A DNA stretch of 64,000 nucleotides, taken from NCBI RefSeq assembly GCF_014653275.1, contig NZ_BNAL01000011.1, positions 4,953 through 68,952 of the forward strand, read 5' to 3'. Below the pieces are notes generated by a model. That model saw only the letters and a program-made list of their open reading frames with translations, made no database searches and was not told the origin of the DNA. Origin of the DNA: Deinococcus piscis. Its GTDB lineage: Bacteria; Deinococcota; Deinococci; Deinococcales; Deinococcaceae. Positions 45,456 to 53,601 of this stretch are shown one piece after another (position 1 is the first letter of the stretch; every line of letters begins with the position of its first letter). A program made the position numbers and the translations under genes.

Positions 45456-46133
45456 TTATTCTTCGCGCAGCACGTAGCCTACACCACGGACGGTGTGAAT
45501 CAGGCGGCGCTCGCCTCCCTCTTCCAACTTGCGGCGCAGGTAGCCGATATAGACATCCACCACGTTGCTGCCGCCGGTGTATTCGGGCCACACCTTTTCT
45601 TCAATCTCAAAGCGCGAAAAGACCTTGCCAGGATTGCGGGCCAGCAGCTCCAGCAGCTCAAACTCCTTGGCAGACAGCTCAACGCGGCGGCCCCCCCGGA
45701 AAATCTCGCGGCCATCGAGGTTCATGACCAGATCGGCCACCCGCACTTCGCCGGTGACGGCCGGATTGACCCGGCGCAGGTGGGCACGCACGCGGGCAAG
45801 CAACTCTTCAATAGAAAAGGGTTTGATCAGGTAGTCATCGGCTCCCGAATCTAGGCCCTCAACCTTGTCCTGAATGCCGTCTTTGGCCGTCAGGATAATG
45901 ATCGGCGTATTGCTGGTCTTGCGAATGCGGCGGGCCACTTCCAGGCCGTCCAGCACAGGCAGCATCAGGTCAAGCACCACCAAGTCCGGCGCAACTTCAC
46001 GGAACTTGCTTAGGCCGGTGACGCCGTCATAAGCCACGTCCGTGGTGTACCCTTCTGCCCCCAATTCCAGTTCAATGAAGCGGGCGATTTCTTTCTCGTC
46101 TTCAATGACGAGGACCAGGGGCTTACGTTCCAT
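45456..46133 (-). CDS. OmpR/PhoB family response regulator
   Basis: A 225-aa two-domain regulator. The receiver has acidic pair ED at 11-12, phospho-acceptor D55 in LVVLDLMLP, and Lys in ILTAKDG; the C-terminal winged helix has [20 protein letters not shown] and [19 protein letters not shown] (46140-46145) is 6 nt before the ATG, and a perfect 14-bp palindrome lies just upstream, suggesting autoregulation. It is the first gene of the operon with the kinase. Confidence 0.95.
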   Translation of the reverse strand: MERKPLVLVIEDEKEIARFIELELGAEGYTTDVAYDGVTGLSKFREVAPDLVVLDLMLPVLDGLEVARRIRKTSNTPIIILTAKDGIQDKVEGLDSGADDYLIKPFSIEELLARVRAHLRRVNPAVTGEVRVADLVMNLDGREIFRGGRRVELSAKEFELLELLARNPGKVFSRFEIEEKVWPEYTGGSNVVDVYIGYLRRKLEEGGERRLIHTVRGVGYVLREE

Positions 46134-46150
46134 AGCGGCAGTCTAGTGGC

Positions 46151-46164
46151 ATTCTCATGAGAAT
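46151..46164 (-). promoter_or_regulatory. Palindrome in the response regulator promoter
   Basis: ATTCTCATGAGAAT, a perfect 14-bp palindrome lying 5 bp upstream of the -10 box TAGACT, in the spacer/-35 zone. Confidence 0.55.
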
Positions 46165-46177
46165 AAGAGAGCGGGAC

Positions 46178-46795
46178 TTAACCTGCTTTCATCTCAGCGC
46201 CTGCCAACTGCTCTGCCGGTAAAAGCACTCGGTAAAAGGCTGCACCGCTGCTCTGGAGCGTCTCAAACCCTTGTAGCGGGGGCACAGTACGCCGCTGCAA
46301 AATGCTCCGCCCACTGCCTGGCTGTGCTTCTAAGGTTCTTGCCACCTCGGCGCAGAGTAAGGTTTCGCCGGGGTCTGCCACGCTGCTCAGGCGGTGAGCC
46401 AGATGAAGTGGCAGGCCGCAGGGTCGCGGTTCCTGATAGGGAAGCAGGGTCAGTTCACCAGCAGCCAATCCGGCGCGCAGGGTCAGAGACTGCCCCAGAG
46501 TCTGTGCCAGCGGCAGGCCCGCCGTCATCCCGTGAGCCTGCTGGGCAGCTCCAACCGCTGCTTCAGCTTGCCAGGCCGGCCAGCAAGCCAGGGCAGCGTC
46601 CCCTTGCAGCGGCAGAATCCATCCACCCCAGCCGCGCAGCAGTTGGAGGATGTCCAGACTCCACTGGCCCAGCAGCTCACCCCAAATCGGCAGGGGAAGT
46701 TGCTGGGCCAGCGCTGTGCTGCCGACCAAATCAAGCACCAGAACACAGAACCGGTCATCAGGGCAAGGTGGGGGAGGAACAGAGAAGGAGTGCAT
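46178..46795 (-). CDS. Class III nucleotide cyclase-like protein
   Basis: A 205-aa protein resembling an adenylate/guanylate cyclase catalytic domain. The metal-binding start is FCVLVLDLVGSTALAQQL (D, then D/VGST), with the second acidic site in LPLQGDAALACW. A later stretch GLPLHLAHRLSSVADPGETLL fits the conserved end of class III domains. The transition-state Asn/Arg region is poorly conserved, so activity is doubtful. Start 46795 is chosen for domain fit; TTG 46894 adds 33 unconserved residues. Confidence 0.6.
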   Translation of the reverse strand: MHSFSVPPPPCPDDRFCVLVLDLVGSTALAQQLPLPIWGELLGQWSLDILQLLRGWGGWILPLQGDAALACWPAWQAEAAVGAAQQAHGMTAGLPLAQTLGQSLTLRAGLAAGELTLLPYQEPRPCGLPLHLAHRLSSVADPGETLLCAEVARTLEAQPGSGRSILQRRTVPPLQGFETLQSSGAAFYRVLLPAEQLAGAEMKAG

Positions 46796-47104
46796 AAGAA
46801 GTCGCCTCAGCAAGGAATCAGCACGAAAAGGGAGAGGGAGAGGGATGGAACCGTTCCAAATATTGCGGTTGATTAGAATAAAATGATAAACCAAGTGTTC
46901 TCATAAATTGTGAGATAAGAACCCTTGAGCGAACGCTCAGCGGCTTAATACCCCCTGTCCTGGCGCTCGCTTTCTGGTTTCTTGCGAGCCTGTCTAGGAA
47001 AGGGGTTTTGGAAAGTTCCAGTACGGGTAGAGAATAGTTGTCATCTTCTGACAAAAGTGTCTCAGGAAAGGTGTCTTAGGGAATCCCGATAGTGCGTGTC
47101 GGAG
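46796..47104. other. 309-bp gap with an isolated palindrome
   Basis: No supportable gene. It contains TGAGCGAACGCTCA (46926-46939), a 6-2-6 perfect palindrome of the size bound by TetR-type dimers, and AT-rich DNA around 46860-46920. Confidence 0.4.
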
Positions 47105-47554
47105 CTACTCAATCAAATAGCCGTGCAGTGGGGCCGACGTGCTGAAGCGCAGCCAGTCGCCAGGCTCAGCGGGCAAAGTCCAGCAGCCTGCAGAGTACGG
47201 CGGGCGGGCCGGATGGCTCAGTACCAGGGGGAGGCCTGCATCTACCACAGTGGCGCGTGATGTCTGGGCCAGGACGCGGCCTACACCCTGCACCCCTGAG
47301 CGGCCTAGAGCCTCAGCCCAAGGGGCTAATGGGGCAGCGGCAGGCCCCGTTGCCTCAGGACTGACCAAGCCGTGAATGACGACACGCGCCGGCCCTGGGG
47401 TGAGGTAAGGGCCGCAGCGGTCTAGCAGGTACAGCGCCAGGTCTCCACTGACGAATTCCAGCAGGAAGGAGCCCTCAGGCCTGGGCAGCAGTTGGCCGTG
47501 CGCAGCGTACTGGGCATAAGTGGCAGCAAATTCTGTGGGGGAGCTTTCAAGCAT
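47105..47554 (-). CDS. Hypothetical protein downstream of ubiA
   Basis: A 149-aa protein with no recognised family. It contains mixed alpha/beta sequence: [21 protein letters not shown], a Pro/Ala-rich middle, and [20 protein letters not shown] toward a Trp/Gly-rich end. ATG 47554 lies 8 bp after the ubiA stop, making an operon likely. A role near quinone synthesis is only a guess from position. Confidence 0.5.
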   Translation of the reverse strand: MLESSPTEFAATYAQYAAHGQLLPRPEGSFLLEFVSGDLALYLLDRCGPYLTPGPARVVIHGLVSPEATGPAAAPLAPWAEALGRSGVQGVGRVLAQTSRATVVDAGLPLVLSHPARPPYSAGCWTLPAEPGDWLRFSTSAPLHGYLIE

Positions 47555-47562
47555 CTTGCGCC

Positions 47563-48486
47563 TCAGCCAGCCAGCGTTCGCCAGGTCACGTCGGCGGCCA
47601 CACCGGCGAGCATGGTGAGGGCCAGCCACATGTTGGCGTCGAAGAAAGCAATGTTGGCGCGGGTCAAATCGTCTGGCCGCACGATGGCGTGCTCATAGAA
47701 CAGGATGCCGCCCATGATCAGCGCGGCCAGGTAGTACCAGAAGCTGGCATCCACTGACCAGCCTACGGCCAGCAGCAGCATGAAGGTCAGCGCGTGGCTC
47801 CATTTGGCTATCTGTAAGGCACGCGGAATCCCGAAGCGTGCGGGAATACTCCTGATACCGCTGCGGCGGTCAAAGTCGTAGTCCATGGTGGCGTAGATGG
47901 TGTCCAGACCGATCATCCAGAAGATGACCACGGCCCACAGCAGCCAAGCGGGCAGGGCAAAGGCTCCTGTGACGGCGATCCACCCACCCGCCGCCGCTGC
48001 CCCGTCGGTGATTCCCAGCCAGACGTGACACAGCCAAGTGAAGCGCTTGGTGTAGGAGTACCCGATCAGAAAGATCACTGCCAGTGGCAGCAGGGCAAGG
48101 CACAGTGGATTGAGCTGCCAAGCCGCAAACAAAAGGACCGCGAGGCTGACAGCCACAAGCGCCCAGGCCGCCGCAGGTGAAATCTTGCCGGCAGGAATCT
48201 CGCGGCCCTGGGTCCGGGGATTGCGGGCGTCAATAAAGCGGTCAATGACCCGGTTGGCCCCCATCGCCGCCGTGCGGGCCGCGGCCATCGCCACAGTGAC
48301 CCAGATCAGGGTGTGCCAGCCAGGCCAGCCGGTGCCATGTTGCCAGTACGAGGCCAGCAGCATTCCCGCATAGGCAAAGGGCAGGGCGAAAACGGTGTGC
48401 TCAAACTTGACCAGTTCCAGAAACTGTTTGGGCGTGTTGGTGGGGGCAGCGGGGGAAACAGGCGAACTCACGTTATTGCTCAGCAT
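47563..48486 (-). CDS. UbiA-family prenyltransferase (probable MqnP)
   Basis: A 307-aa polytopic prenyltransferase. The first Asp-rich motif is [19 protein letters not shown] (NxxxDxxxD) and the second is [17 protein letters not shown] (DxxxD); about eight hydrophobic helices follow the usual spacing. It fits the 4-hydroxybenzoate octaprenyltransferase/MqnP group, attaching a polyprenyl chain to a menaquinone precursor. ATG 48486 is chosen because the longer in-frame extension runs antisense through tRNA genes. Confidence 0.85.
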   Translation of the reverse strand: MLSNNVSSPVSPAAPTNTPKQFLELVKFEHTVFALPFAYAGMLLASYWQHGTGWPGWHTLIWVTVAMAAARTAAMGANRVIDRFIDARNPRTQGREIPAGKISPAAAWALVAVSLAVLLFAAWQLNPLCLALLPLAVIFLIGYSYTKRFTWLCHVWLGITDGAAAAGGWIAVTGAFALPAWLLWAVVIFWMIGLDTIYATMDYDFDRRSGIRSIPARFGIPRALQIAKWSHALTFMLLLAVGWSVDASFWYYLAALIMGGILFYEHAIVRPDDLTRANIAFFDANMWLALTMLAGVAADVTWRTLAG

Positions 48487-48517
48487 AAGCCCTGGTCCCG
48501 GTGTCGGGGGGACCCCC

Positions 48518-48545
48518 TTCACAAAGCTGCGAAATCTGGTATAGT
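48518..48545 (+). promoter_or_regulatory. Promoter of tRNA-Pro (and tRNA-Gly)
   Basis: TTCACA (48518-48523), 16-bp spacer, TATAGT (48540-48545), about 20 bp before tRNA-Pro. Confidence 0.65.
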
Positions 48546-48564
48546 ACCGGGCGCGCAAGGAAGG

Positions 48565-48641
<77 letters not shown>

Positions 48642-48663
48642 ACAACTCCCTTGCACAACTTAA

Positions 48664-48737
<74 letters not shown>

Positions 48738-48741
48738 TCCT

Positions 48742-48765
48742 CCCCCCTGTACGGGGGGCTTTTTT
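48742..48765 (+). terminator. Intrinsic terminator of the tRNA-Pro/Gly unit
   Basis: CCCCCC/GGGGGG stem with a 5-nt loop, then CTTTTTT. Confidence 0.9.
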
Positions 48766-48835
48766 ATGCCCTGTGTCTTTGCTGCACTCTGTCCTCCTGC
48801 GCTATGATGACGCCGCCTGATCAAACAAGGTATAG

Positions 48836-48912
<77 letters not shown>

Positions 48913-48913
48913 C

Positions 48914-48945
48914 GAAAAATCCCGCCTAGCGCGGGAATTTTTATT
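48914..48945 (+). terminator. Intrinsic terminator of tRNA-Arg
   Basis: TCCCGC/GCGGGA stem (48920-48925, 48931-48936) with 5-nt loop, followed by ATTTTTATTTT. Confidence 0.85.
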
Positions 48946-49007
48946 TTCGCGATTTTGCTCCGATCTCTGAAAATGGCCTCTGTGCCCAACGCGTGCCCAA
49001 CCGGAGT

Positions 49008-50219
49008 TTAGGGGTCCGTTTCCGTGGCGTTCAGCTGGGCCGAGAAGTCGAGAGTGAGCCCTTTGCGCTCGTGCGCAAACACACTGCGGTAGTGATCCTG
49101 AGTAAAGGAAGCTCGGGCGTGCCCAACGTGAGCGCTGATCACCTCTACCGGTAAGCCTTGTTGCCCCTGGATAGAAATGAAGCTATGCCGCAGAACATGG
49201 GTGCCTTTATATGGAACCCCAGCCGCCTGACACAGCCGTTTCATCAAGCTATAGGTGTTGTCAGGGCGAATCGGTGTGCCGACCTCACTGGTGAATACGG
49301 CATCACTCCCGATGTACCGTTCACCCGCTGCCTCTTTCTCTAACGGCAGCCGCTCCTGCCGCTCCCGTAAGATCCTCAGCGCATCTCCGGATACCTCCAG
49401 GGTGCGCTTGGACCGTGCCGTCTTGGGAGTGGTGCGGTGCAGGTGGCCGTTCAGGCTGACGAGGGCTTCCTTGATGTGGATGGTGCCACTTTCCAGATCG
49501 ACGTTCTCCCACCGCAGACCCAGCACCTCACCCACGCGCATGCCGGTGGAGAGCATGAAGCAGAAGGCCACGCCGCGCCGGTCCCCACGGGCCACCTCAT
49601 AGAAGCGCCGCGCTTCGTCCGGAGTCCAGGCTTTGAGGTCGTCTTCTTGGGCTGCCTTACGGGTGTATCGGGGACGGGCCGTATCGGCGGGGTTGCGGAG
49701 CAGTTCGCCATGCCGCACCGCGTCATTGAAAGCCAGGTGCAGCAGGTTATGAACTTGCCGCTTCATGGAGTCGCCTAACGGCTGCCCAAAGGTGTCAGGT
49801 CGGCGTTCATCCTGATGGACCAGGCTGGCGTAAAAGACCTCAAGGTCCCGTGGGGTCAGGCTGCTGATGGTGCGTTTGCCGATGCCGGGGATGATGTGCT
49901 TTTTGATCAGACTGGTTTGTGACTGGTTGTACTTGGCGGCCAGCGTATCCGCCCGCAGAGCATGCCAGTTGAGCAGGAACTCGGCCACGGTCGTCTTCTG
50001 CGTGACGGTGAACTGTCCCCGTGAAGCGTCGGTTTGTGCTTCTCGTAACGCGGCCTCGGCGGCCGTCTTGGTCGGTGCAGTACCCGCGACCCGCAGGGTT
50101 TCACCACTGTGCAGGCGAATGCTGGCCCGCCACTGCCACTTGCCGGAAGGGAGCTTGCGTACACTGCCGCTGCCGCTGCCGCTGCCGTTGCCCCGCTTGG
50201 TTTGCGTGCGTCCAGTCAT
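49008..50219 (-). CDS. Tyrosine-type site-specific integrase
   Basis: A 403-aa phage/ICE integrase. An N-terminal AP2-like arm-binding segment (GKWQWRASIRLHSGETLR) is followed by the SAM-like core-binding domain (VAEFLLNWHALRADTL) and the catalytic domain with R (STGMRVGEVLGLRW), HxxR (HVLRHSFIS), and the later Tyr (FTQDHYRSVF). It is transcribed toward the tRNA. ATG overlaps the XRE stop (ATGA). Catalyses integration and excision at tRNA-Arg. Confidence 0.95.
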   Translation of the reverse strand: MTGRTQTKRGNGSGSGSGSVRKLPSGKWQWRASIRLHSGETLRVAGTAPTKTAAEAALREAQTDASRGQFTVTQKTTVAEFLLNWHALRADTLAAKYNQSQTSLIKKHIIPGIGKRTISSLTPRDLEVFYASLVHQDERRPDTFGQPLGDSMKRQVHNLLHLAFNDAVRHGELLRNPADTARPRYTRKAAQEDDLKAWTPDEARRFYEVARGDRRGVAFCFMLSTGMRVGEVLGLRWENVDLESGTIHIKEALVSLNGHLHRTTPKTARSKRTLEVSGDALRILRERQERLPLEKEAAGERYIGSDAVFTSEVGTPIRPDNTYSLMKRLCQAAGVPYKGTHVLRHSFISIQGQQGLPVEVISAHVGHARASFTQDHYRSVFAHERKGLTLDFSAQLNATETDP

Positions 50220-50446
50220 GGCTGCTCATCCTTTGGGCAAACCGTGAGCGTCAGGCCCAATTCATCCAGGATGGATACCAAGCTGCTTGGGATGTGACCA
50301 CGCCGGCCCGTGACGACCTGAGCAACCGTAGGGGGCTGAACGCCTAACCGGCGAGCCAGCTCCGCCTGAGTCACACCTTGCCGAGCCATTTCTGCCCGAA
50401 GCTGCCGCCTGAGCTTCTGATCTAGGTCCATGAGGCATTCTGACAT
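50216..50446 (-). CDS. XRE-type helix-turn-helix regulator
   Basis: A 76-aa DNA-binding protein with a Cro/CI-type HTH: RQGVTQAELARRLGVQPPTVAQVVTGRRG. It is coupled to the integrase by an ATGA overlap and probably controls the int operon. ATG 50431 (MDLDQKL) is an alternative start. It also resembles small antitoxins, but no toxin gene adjoins it. Its gene faces the iteron array, a plausible target. Confidence 0.8.
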   Translation of the reverse strand: MSECLMDLDQKLRRQLRAEMARQGVTQAELARRLGVQPPTVAQVVTGRRGHIPSSLVSILDELGLTLTVCPKDEQP

Positions 50447-50521
50447 AAATCATAGTCAAATTGACTTTGGTAATACGGCGGCGCTGGTGTTGTCGAAGCC
50501 CCGCTTGCCGTTTCAGTGGGG

Positions 50522-50928
50522 ATGGTGGGGATGGTCAAAGTGGCCCTGTGGGGATGGTCCATGGGGTTATGCTCCGCAACCTGGTTGGGGATGGTCAAAA
50601 GAGCCTCTGCCGGTCTGTGGGGATGGTCGAATGAGACTTGCAGGGATGGCCGGGGATGGTCAATCGGGTCTATGGGGATGGACGGGGGATGGTCGAACCG
50701 GGACTGCGAAGTGACATGGTGCATGGTCAAATTGGGTCCAGGTGCATGGTCCATGGGGTTATGCCCTTAACCCCGGATTGACATGGTCAAAAGTGCCCAA
50801 ATCGGTCTACGTGCATGGTCAAATCAGCCTCTGAGCATGGTGGTGCATGGACGAAGAGGACCTGCGTACATGGATGTACATGGACGAAGTGACGTGGTGT
50901 GCCTGCATGCACATGGTCAAAATGGACT
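50522..50928 (+). repeat. Iteron array: 13 ATGGWC repeats in two 192-bp units
   Basis: Thirteen in-line copies of ATGGTC or ATGGAC begin at 50531, 50554, 50591, 50623, 50656, 50689, 50723, 50746, 50783, 50815, 50847, 50880 and 50913. The typical unit is ATGGTCRAA followed by a short R-G-N-C. Spacings are 23, 37, 32, 33, 33, 34, then again 23, 37, 32, 32, 33, 33, so the array is two diverged copies of a unit of about 192 bp (50531-50722 and 50723-50912). A 19-base stretch ATGGTCCATGGGGTTATGC is identical in both. The first copies follow GGGG, the later ones TGC or GAC. Further ATGG hexamers lie between. No frame is kept, so it is not coding. Confidence 0.85.
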
Positions 50929-50949
50929 GAGTTATAGGGCCATACCTGA

Positions 50950-50964
50950 GATAATGGGCCCTAC
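50950..50964 (+). promoter_or_regulatory. Probable promoter -10 of hsdM
   Basis: GATAAT (50950-50955) ends 9 nt before ATG 50965, directly after the last iteron, implying a very short leader. No clear -35 is seen; its place is inside the array. Confidence 0.4.
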
Positions 50965-52485
50965 ATGTCACTTCTGATAGATCAGTCTGAGATCAATGCC
51001 ATCCTCTGGCGGGCCTGCGATACCTTTCGCGGCACGGTAGACCCCAGCGAGTACAAGAACTACCTGCTGACCATGCTGTTCGTGAAGTACATCAGCGACG
51101 TGTGGCAGGACCACTACGATGCCCTGAAGGCCGAGTACGGCGACGATGAGGACCGCATTCGCCGCCGCCTGGAGCGTGACCGCTTCGTGATGCCTGAGGG
51201 CACGCTGTTCAAAGACCTCTATGCCCAGCGTAATGCCGACAACCTGGGGGAAATCATTGACCAGGCCCTCCTCGCTATCGAAGATGCCAACAAAGGCAAG
51301 CTGAGCGGCGTGTTCCGGAACATCAGCTTCAACAGCGAAGCGGCACTGGGGCAGACCAAAGAGCGCAACATCCGGCTCAAGAACCTGCTGGAAGACTTTA
51401 ACCACCCCAAGCTGGACCTGCGGCCCAGTCGTATCGGGAATCTGGACATCATCGGCAATGCCTACGAATACCTGATTGGCCGCTTTGCCGCAGGTGCGGG
51501 CAAGAAAGCTGGCGAGTTCTACACGCCCCCGGAAGTGAGTGACCTGATGGCCCGCCTGACCGCCCCGCAGCCGGGTGAGCGTATCTACGACCCCACCTGC
51601 GGCAGCGGGTCGCTGTTGATTAAGTGTGCCCAGTACGTACAGGCGCAGGGGAGCCACGACTACGCTATTTACGGGCAGGAGCAGAACGGCAGCACCTACG
51701 CGCTGGCCCGCATGAACATGTTCCTGCATGGGGTAGATGATGCCCGCATCGAGTGGGGCGATACCATCCGCAACCCGCTGCACCTGGAAGACGACCGGCT
51801 GATGAAATTCGAGGTGGTCGTGGCAAACCCACCCTTCAGCCTGGACAAGTGGGGCGCGGACGATGTCAGCAGTGACCGCCACCACCGCTTTGAGCGTGGT
51901 ATTCCCCCCAAAGGTAAAGGGGACTACGCCTTTATCTCGCACATGCTGGCAAGCCTCGCGGAAGTGAACAGCCGCATGGTGGTCGTGGTGCCGCACGGCG
52001 TGCTGTTCCGTGGCTCGGCAGAGGGCAAGATCCGCACCCGGCTGATTCAAGAAGGCCTGCTGGACGCCGTGATCGGCCTGCCCACCAACCTGTTTTTCGG
52101 CACGGGCATTCCCGCCGCGCTGCTGGTGTTCCGCAAAGGGGCAGAGGCTCGGAACAATGGGCAGGAAGACGTGCTCTTTATTGACGCCAGCCGCGAGTTT
52201 GCTGCGGGCAAGAACCAGAACCAACTGCGTGAAGCCGACCTTCAGAAGATTGTGGACACCTACCGCCAGCGCCAGGACGTAGAAAAGTACGCCCGCCTGG
52301 TGCCGGTAGATGAAATCGCCGCCAACGACTACAACCTGAACATTCCCCGCTATGTGGACACCTCCGAAGAAGCTGAGGCGATTGACCTGCAAGCCGTGCA
52401 GACCGAAATCAACGCCCTGGAAAGCCAGTGGCAGCAGCAGCGGCAGAAGATGGCGGAGTACTTGAAGGAGTTGGGGCTGGGGTAA
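50965..52485 (+). CDS. hsdM: Type I restriction-modification DNA methyltransferase subunit
   Basis: A 506-aa adenine methylase subunit. The N-terminal helical HsdM domain is QSEINAILWRACDTFRGTVD, LTMLFVKYISD. The SAM motif reads YDPTCGSGSLLIK and the catalytic NPPF motif is VVANPPFSLDKW. The C-terminus is a coiled coil (ESQWQQQRQKMAEYLKELG) for HsdS contact. First gene of the operon hsdM-abi-hsdS-hsdR-ygjP. Confidence 0.96.
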   Translation: MSLLIDQSEINAILWRACDTFRGTVDPSEYKNYLLTMLFVKYISDVWQDHYDALKAEYGDDEDRIRRRLERDRFVMPEGTLFKDLYAQRNADNLGEIIDQALLAIEDANKGKLSGVFRNISFNSEAALGQTKERNIRLKNLLEDFNHPKLDLRPSRIGNLDIIGNAYEYLIGRFAAGAGKKAGEFYTPPEVSDLMARLTAPQPGERIYDPTCGSGSLLIKCAQYVQAQGSHDYAIYGQEQNGSTYALARMNMFLHGVDDARIEWGDTIRNPLHLEDDRLMKFEVVVANPPFSLDKWGADDVSSDRHHRFERGIPPKGKGDYAFISHMLASLAEVNSRMVVVVPHGVLFRGSAEGKIRTRLIQEGLLDAVIGLPTNLFFGTGIPAALLVFRKGAEARNNGQEDVLFIDASREFAAGKNQNQLREADLQKIVDTYRQRQDVEKYARLVPVDEIAANDYNLNIPRYVDTSEEAEAIDLQAVQTEINALESQWQQQRQKMAEYLKELGLG

Positions 52486-52633
52486 CTGGGTTATTGCAAA
52501 CCAGATTGACACTCTAGTCATACCGTACTAAAATCCTGTCAACGAACACCTGGGCGCTCGCCATGCGAGAGAGTTCCAGGTTATTTTTTTGGGTACGCGC
52601 AACAGGGGTGATGGGCTATGCTGTTTGCAGTTC

Positions 52634-53566
52634 ATGACACGCCTGTATGATCGCCCGCCCCTGACGCCTCCTCAGAAACTGGCTCACCTACGGGCAAAAG
52701 GCATGATCATTCACAATGAAGCTGAGGCCCACGCTGTCTTGGCCCGGGTGGGTTTTTACCGCTTTAAAGGTTTTGCCCTGCACTTCCAGCAGCTACACAT
52801 GGCAGGTAAACCATATACGCCTGGAACCAAGTTCGATGATGTCTTAACTCTGATGCAGTTGGATACGCGGCTGCGCCTCCACATTTTTGCCGGAATTCAG
52901 GAAGTTGAAATCGGCATCAGGCAATGTATGGCAGAACAGTTGATGCAAACACATGGCCTGCGCTGGTACACCGATTCTGCGCTTTTCCGTACTCCGCGTC
53001 CTGGGCGAAGCGATTTTGACCATTCCCTGTTTTTGGTCCAGGCCCGTGCAGAGTTTGACCGCAGCCATGAGCCTTTTGTGACCCACTACCGCCAGTCTTA
53101 TTCCGGGGCATACCCACCCAGTTGGATGCTGGCAGAAGTTGTCTCTTTCGGAACCTGGTCCAAGCTCTACGCTGCCCTGCATACGCCAGAGCAAAAGCGC
53201 ATAGCTGATGTCTTGGGAATACACCAAAATACCCTGCGTGAGTGGCTCAAGGCCCTGAGTATCGTTCGCAATGTCACGGCACATCACAGCCGAATCTGGA
53301 ACCGTGAGTTCAGAACCATGCATATTGCCGATAGGCGGCCACCCGAATTGCTGACGGCGCTCCAGTCTCATTCGTTCGTACCTGATGACCCACAGGCACG
53401 CCGCCTGGCCCCGCGCCTCTACGCTCTGCACCGCCTGACTCAGGCTTTTGACCCCCACAGCCGCTGGACTACCCAACTTGTGGCTCTGCTGGCTCCTTAC
53501 CCTGCCCCACTGTTGGCCCGCGTAGGCTTTCGCCCTGGCTGGGACGGACAAAGCGAGTGGGCGTAA
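52634..53566 (+). CDS. Abi_2 family (AbiD/AbiF-like) protein
   Basis: A 310-aa protein of the Abi_2 abortive-infection family. The conserved ends are visible: LTPPQKLAHLRAKGMII, NEAEAHAVLARVGFYRFKGF at the N-terminus, and IVRNVTAHHSRIWNREF (RNxxAHHxRxWNR), a HEPN-like RNase site, in the middle. HEPN nucleases cleave RNA, so it may act as a back-up to the restriction enzyme. It lies between hsdM and hsdS, overlapping the latter's upstream region. TATGCT (52617-52622) offers its own promoter. Confidence 0.85.
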   Translation: MTRLYDRPPLTPPQKLAHLRAKGMIIHNEAEAHAVLARVGFYRFKGFALHFQQLHMAGKPYTPGTKFDDVLTLMQLDTRLRLHIFAGIQEVEIGIRQCMAEQLMQTHGLRWYTDSALFRTPRPGRSDFDHSLFLVQARAEFDRSHEPFVTHYRQSYSGAYPPSWMLAEVVSFGTWSKLYAALHTPEQKRIADVLGIHQNTLREWLKALSIVRNVTAHHSRIWNREFRTMHIADRRPPELLTALQSHSFVPDDPQARRLAPRLYALHRLTQAFDPHSRWTTQLVALLAPYPAPLLARVGFRPGWDGQSEWA

Positions 53567-53601
53567 TGGGAGTGGTAAGAGATGCTGAGGGAGGGAAGCT
53601 G

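Noticed and set aside
46818..47054. 78-codon minus-strand open frame
   Set aside because: No start signal, no family, unusual composition; overlaps AT-rich intergenic DNA.
50422..50770. Open frames on both strands through the iteron array, with Trp-rich or DHP-rich repeats
   Set aside because: The spacing between repeats (23, 37, 32, 34) does not keep frame, so repeats are conserved as DNA, not protein.
50522..50928. CRISPR array interpretation of the ATGGTC repeats
   Set aside because: The conserved part is only about 9 bases, and intervals repeat between the two units instead of being unique spacers.
50968..52521. A 517-codon minus-strand open frame over hsdM
   Set aside because: Antisense shadow of the methylase gene.
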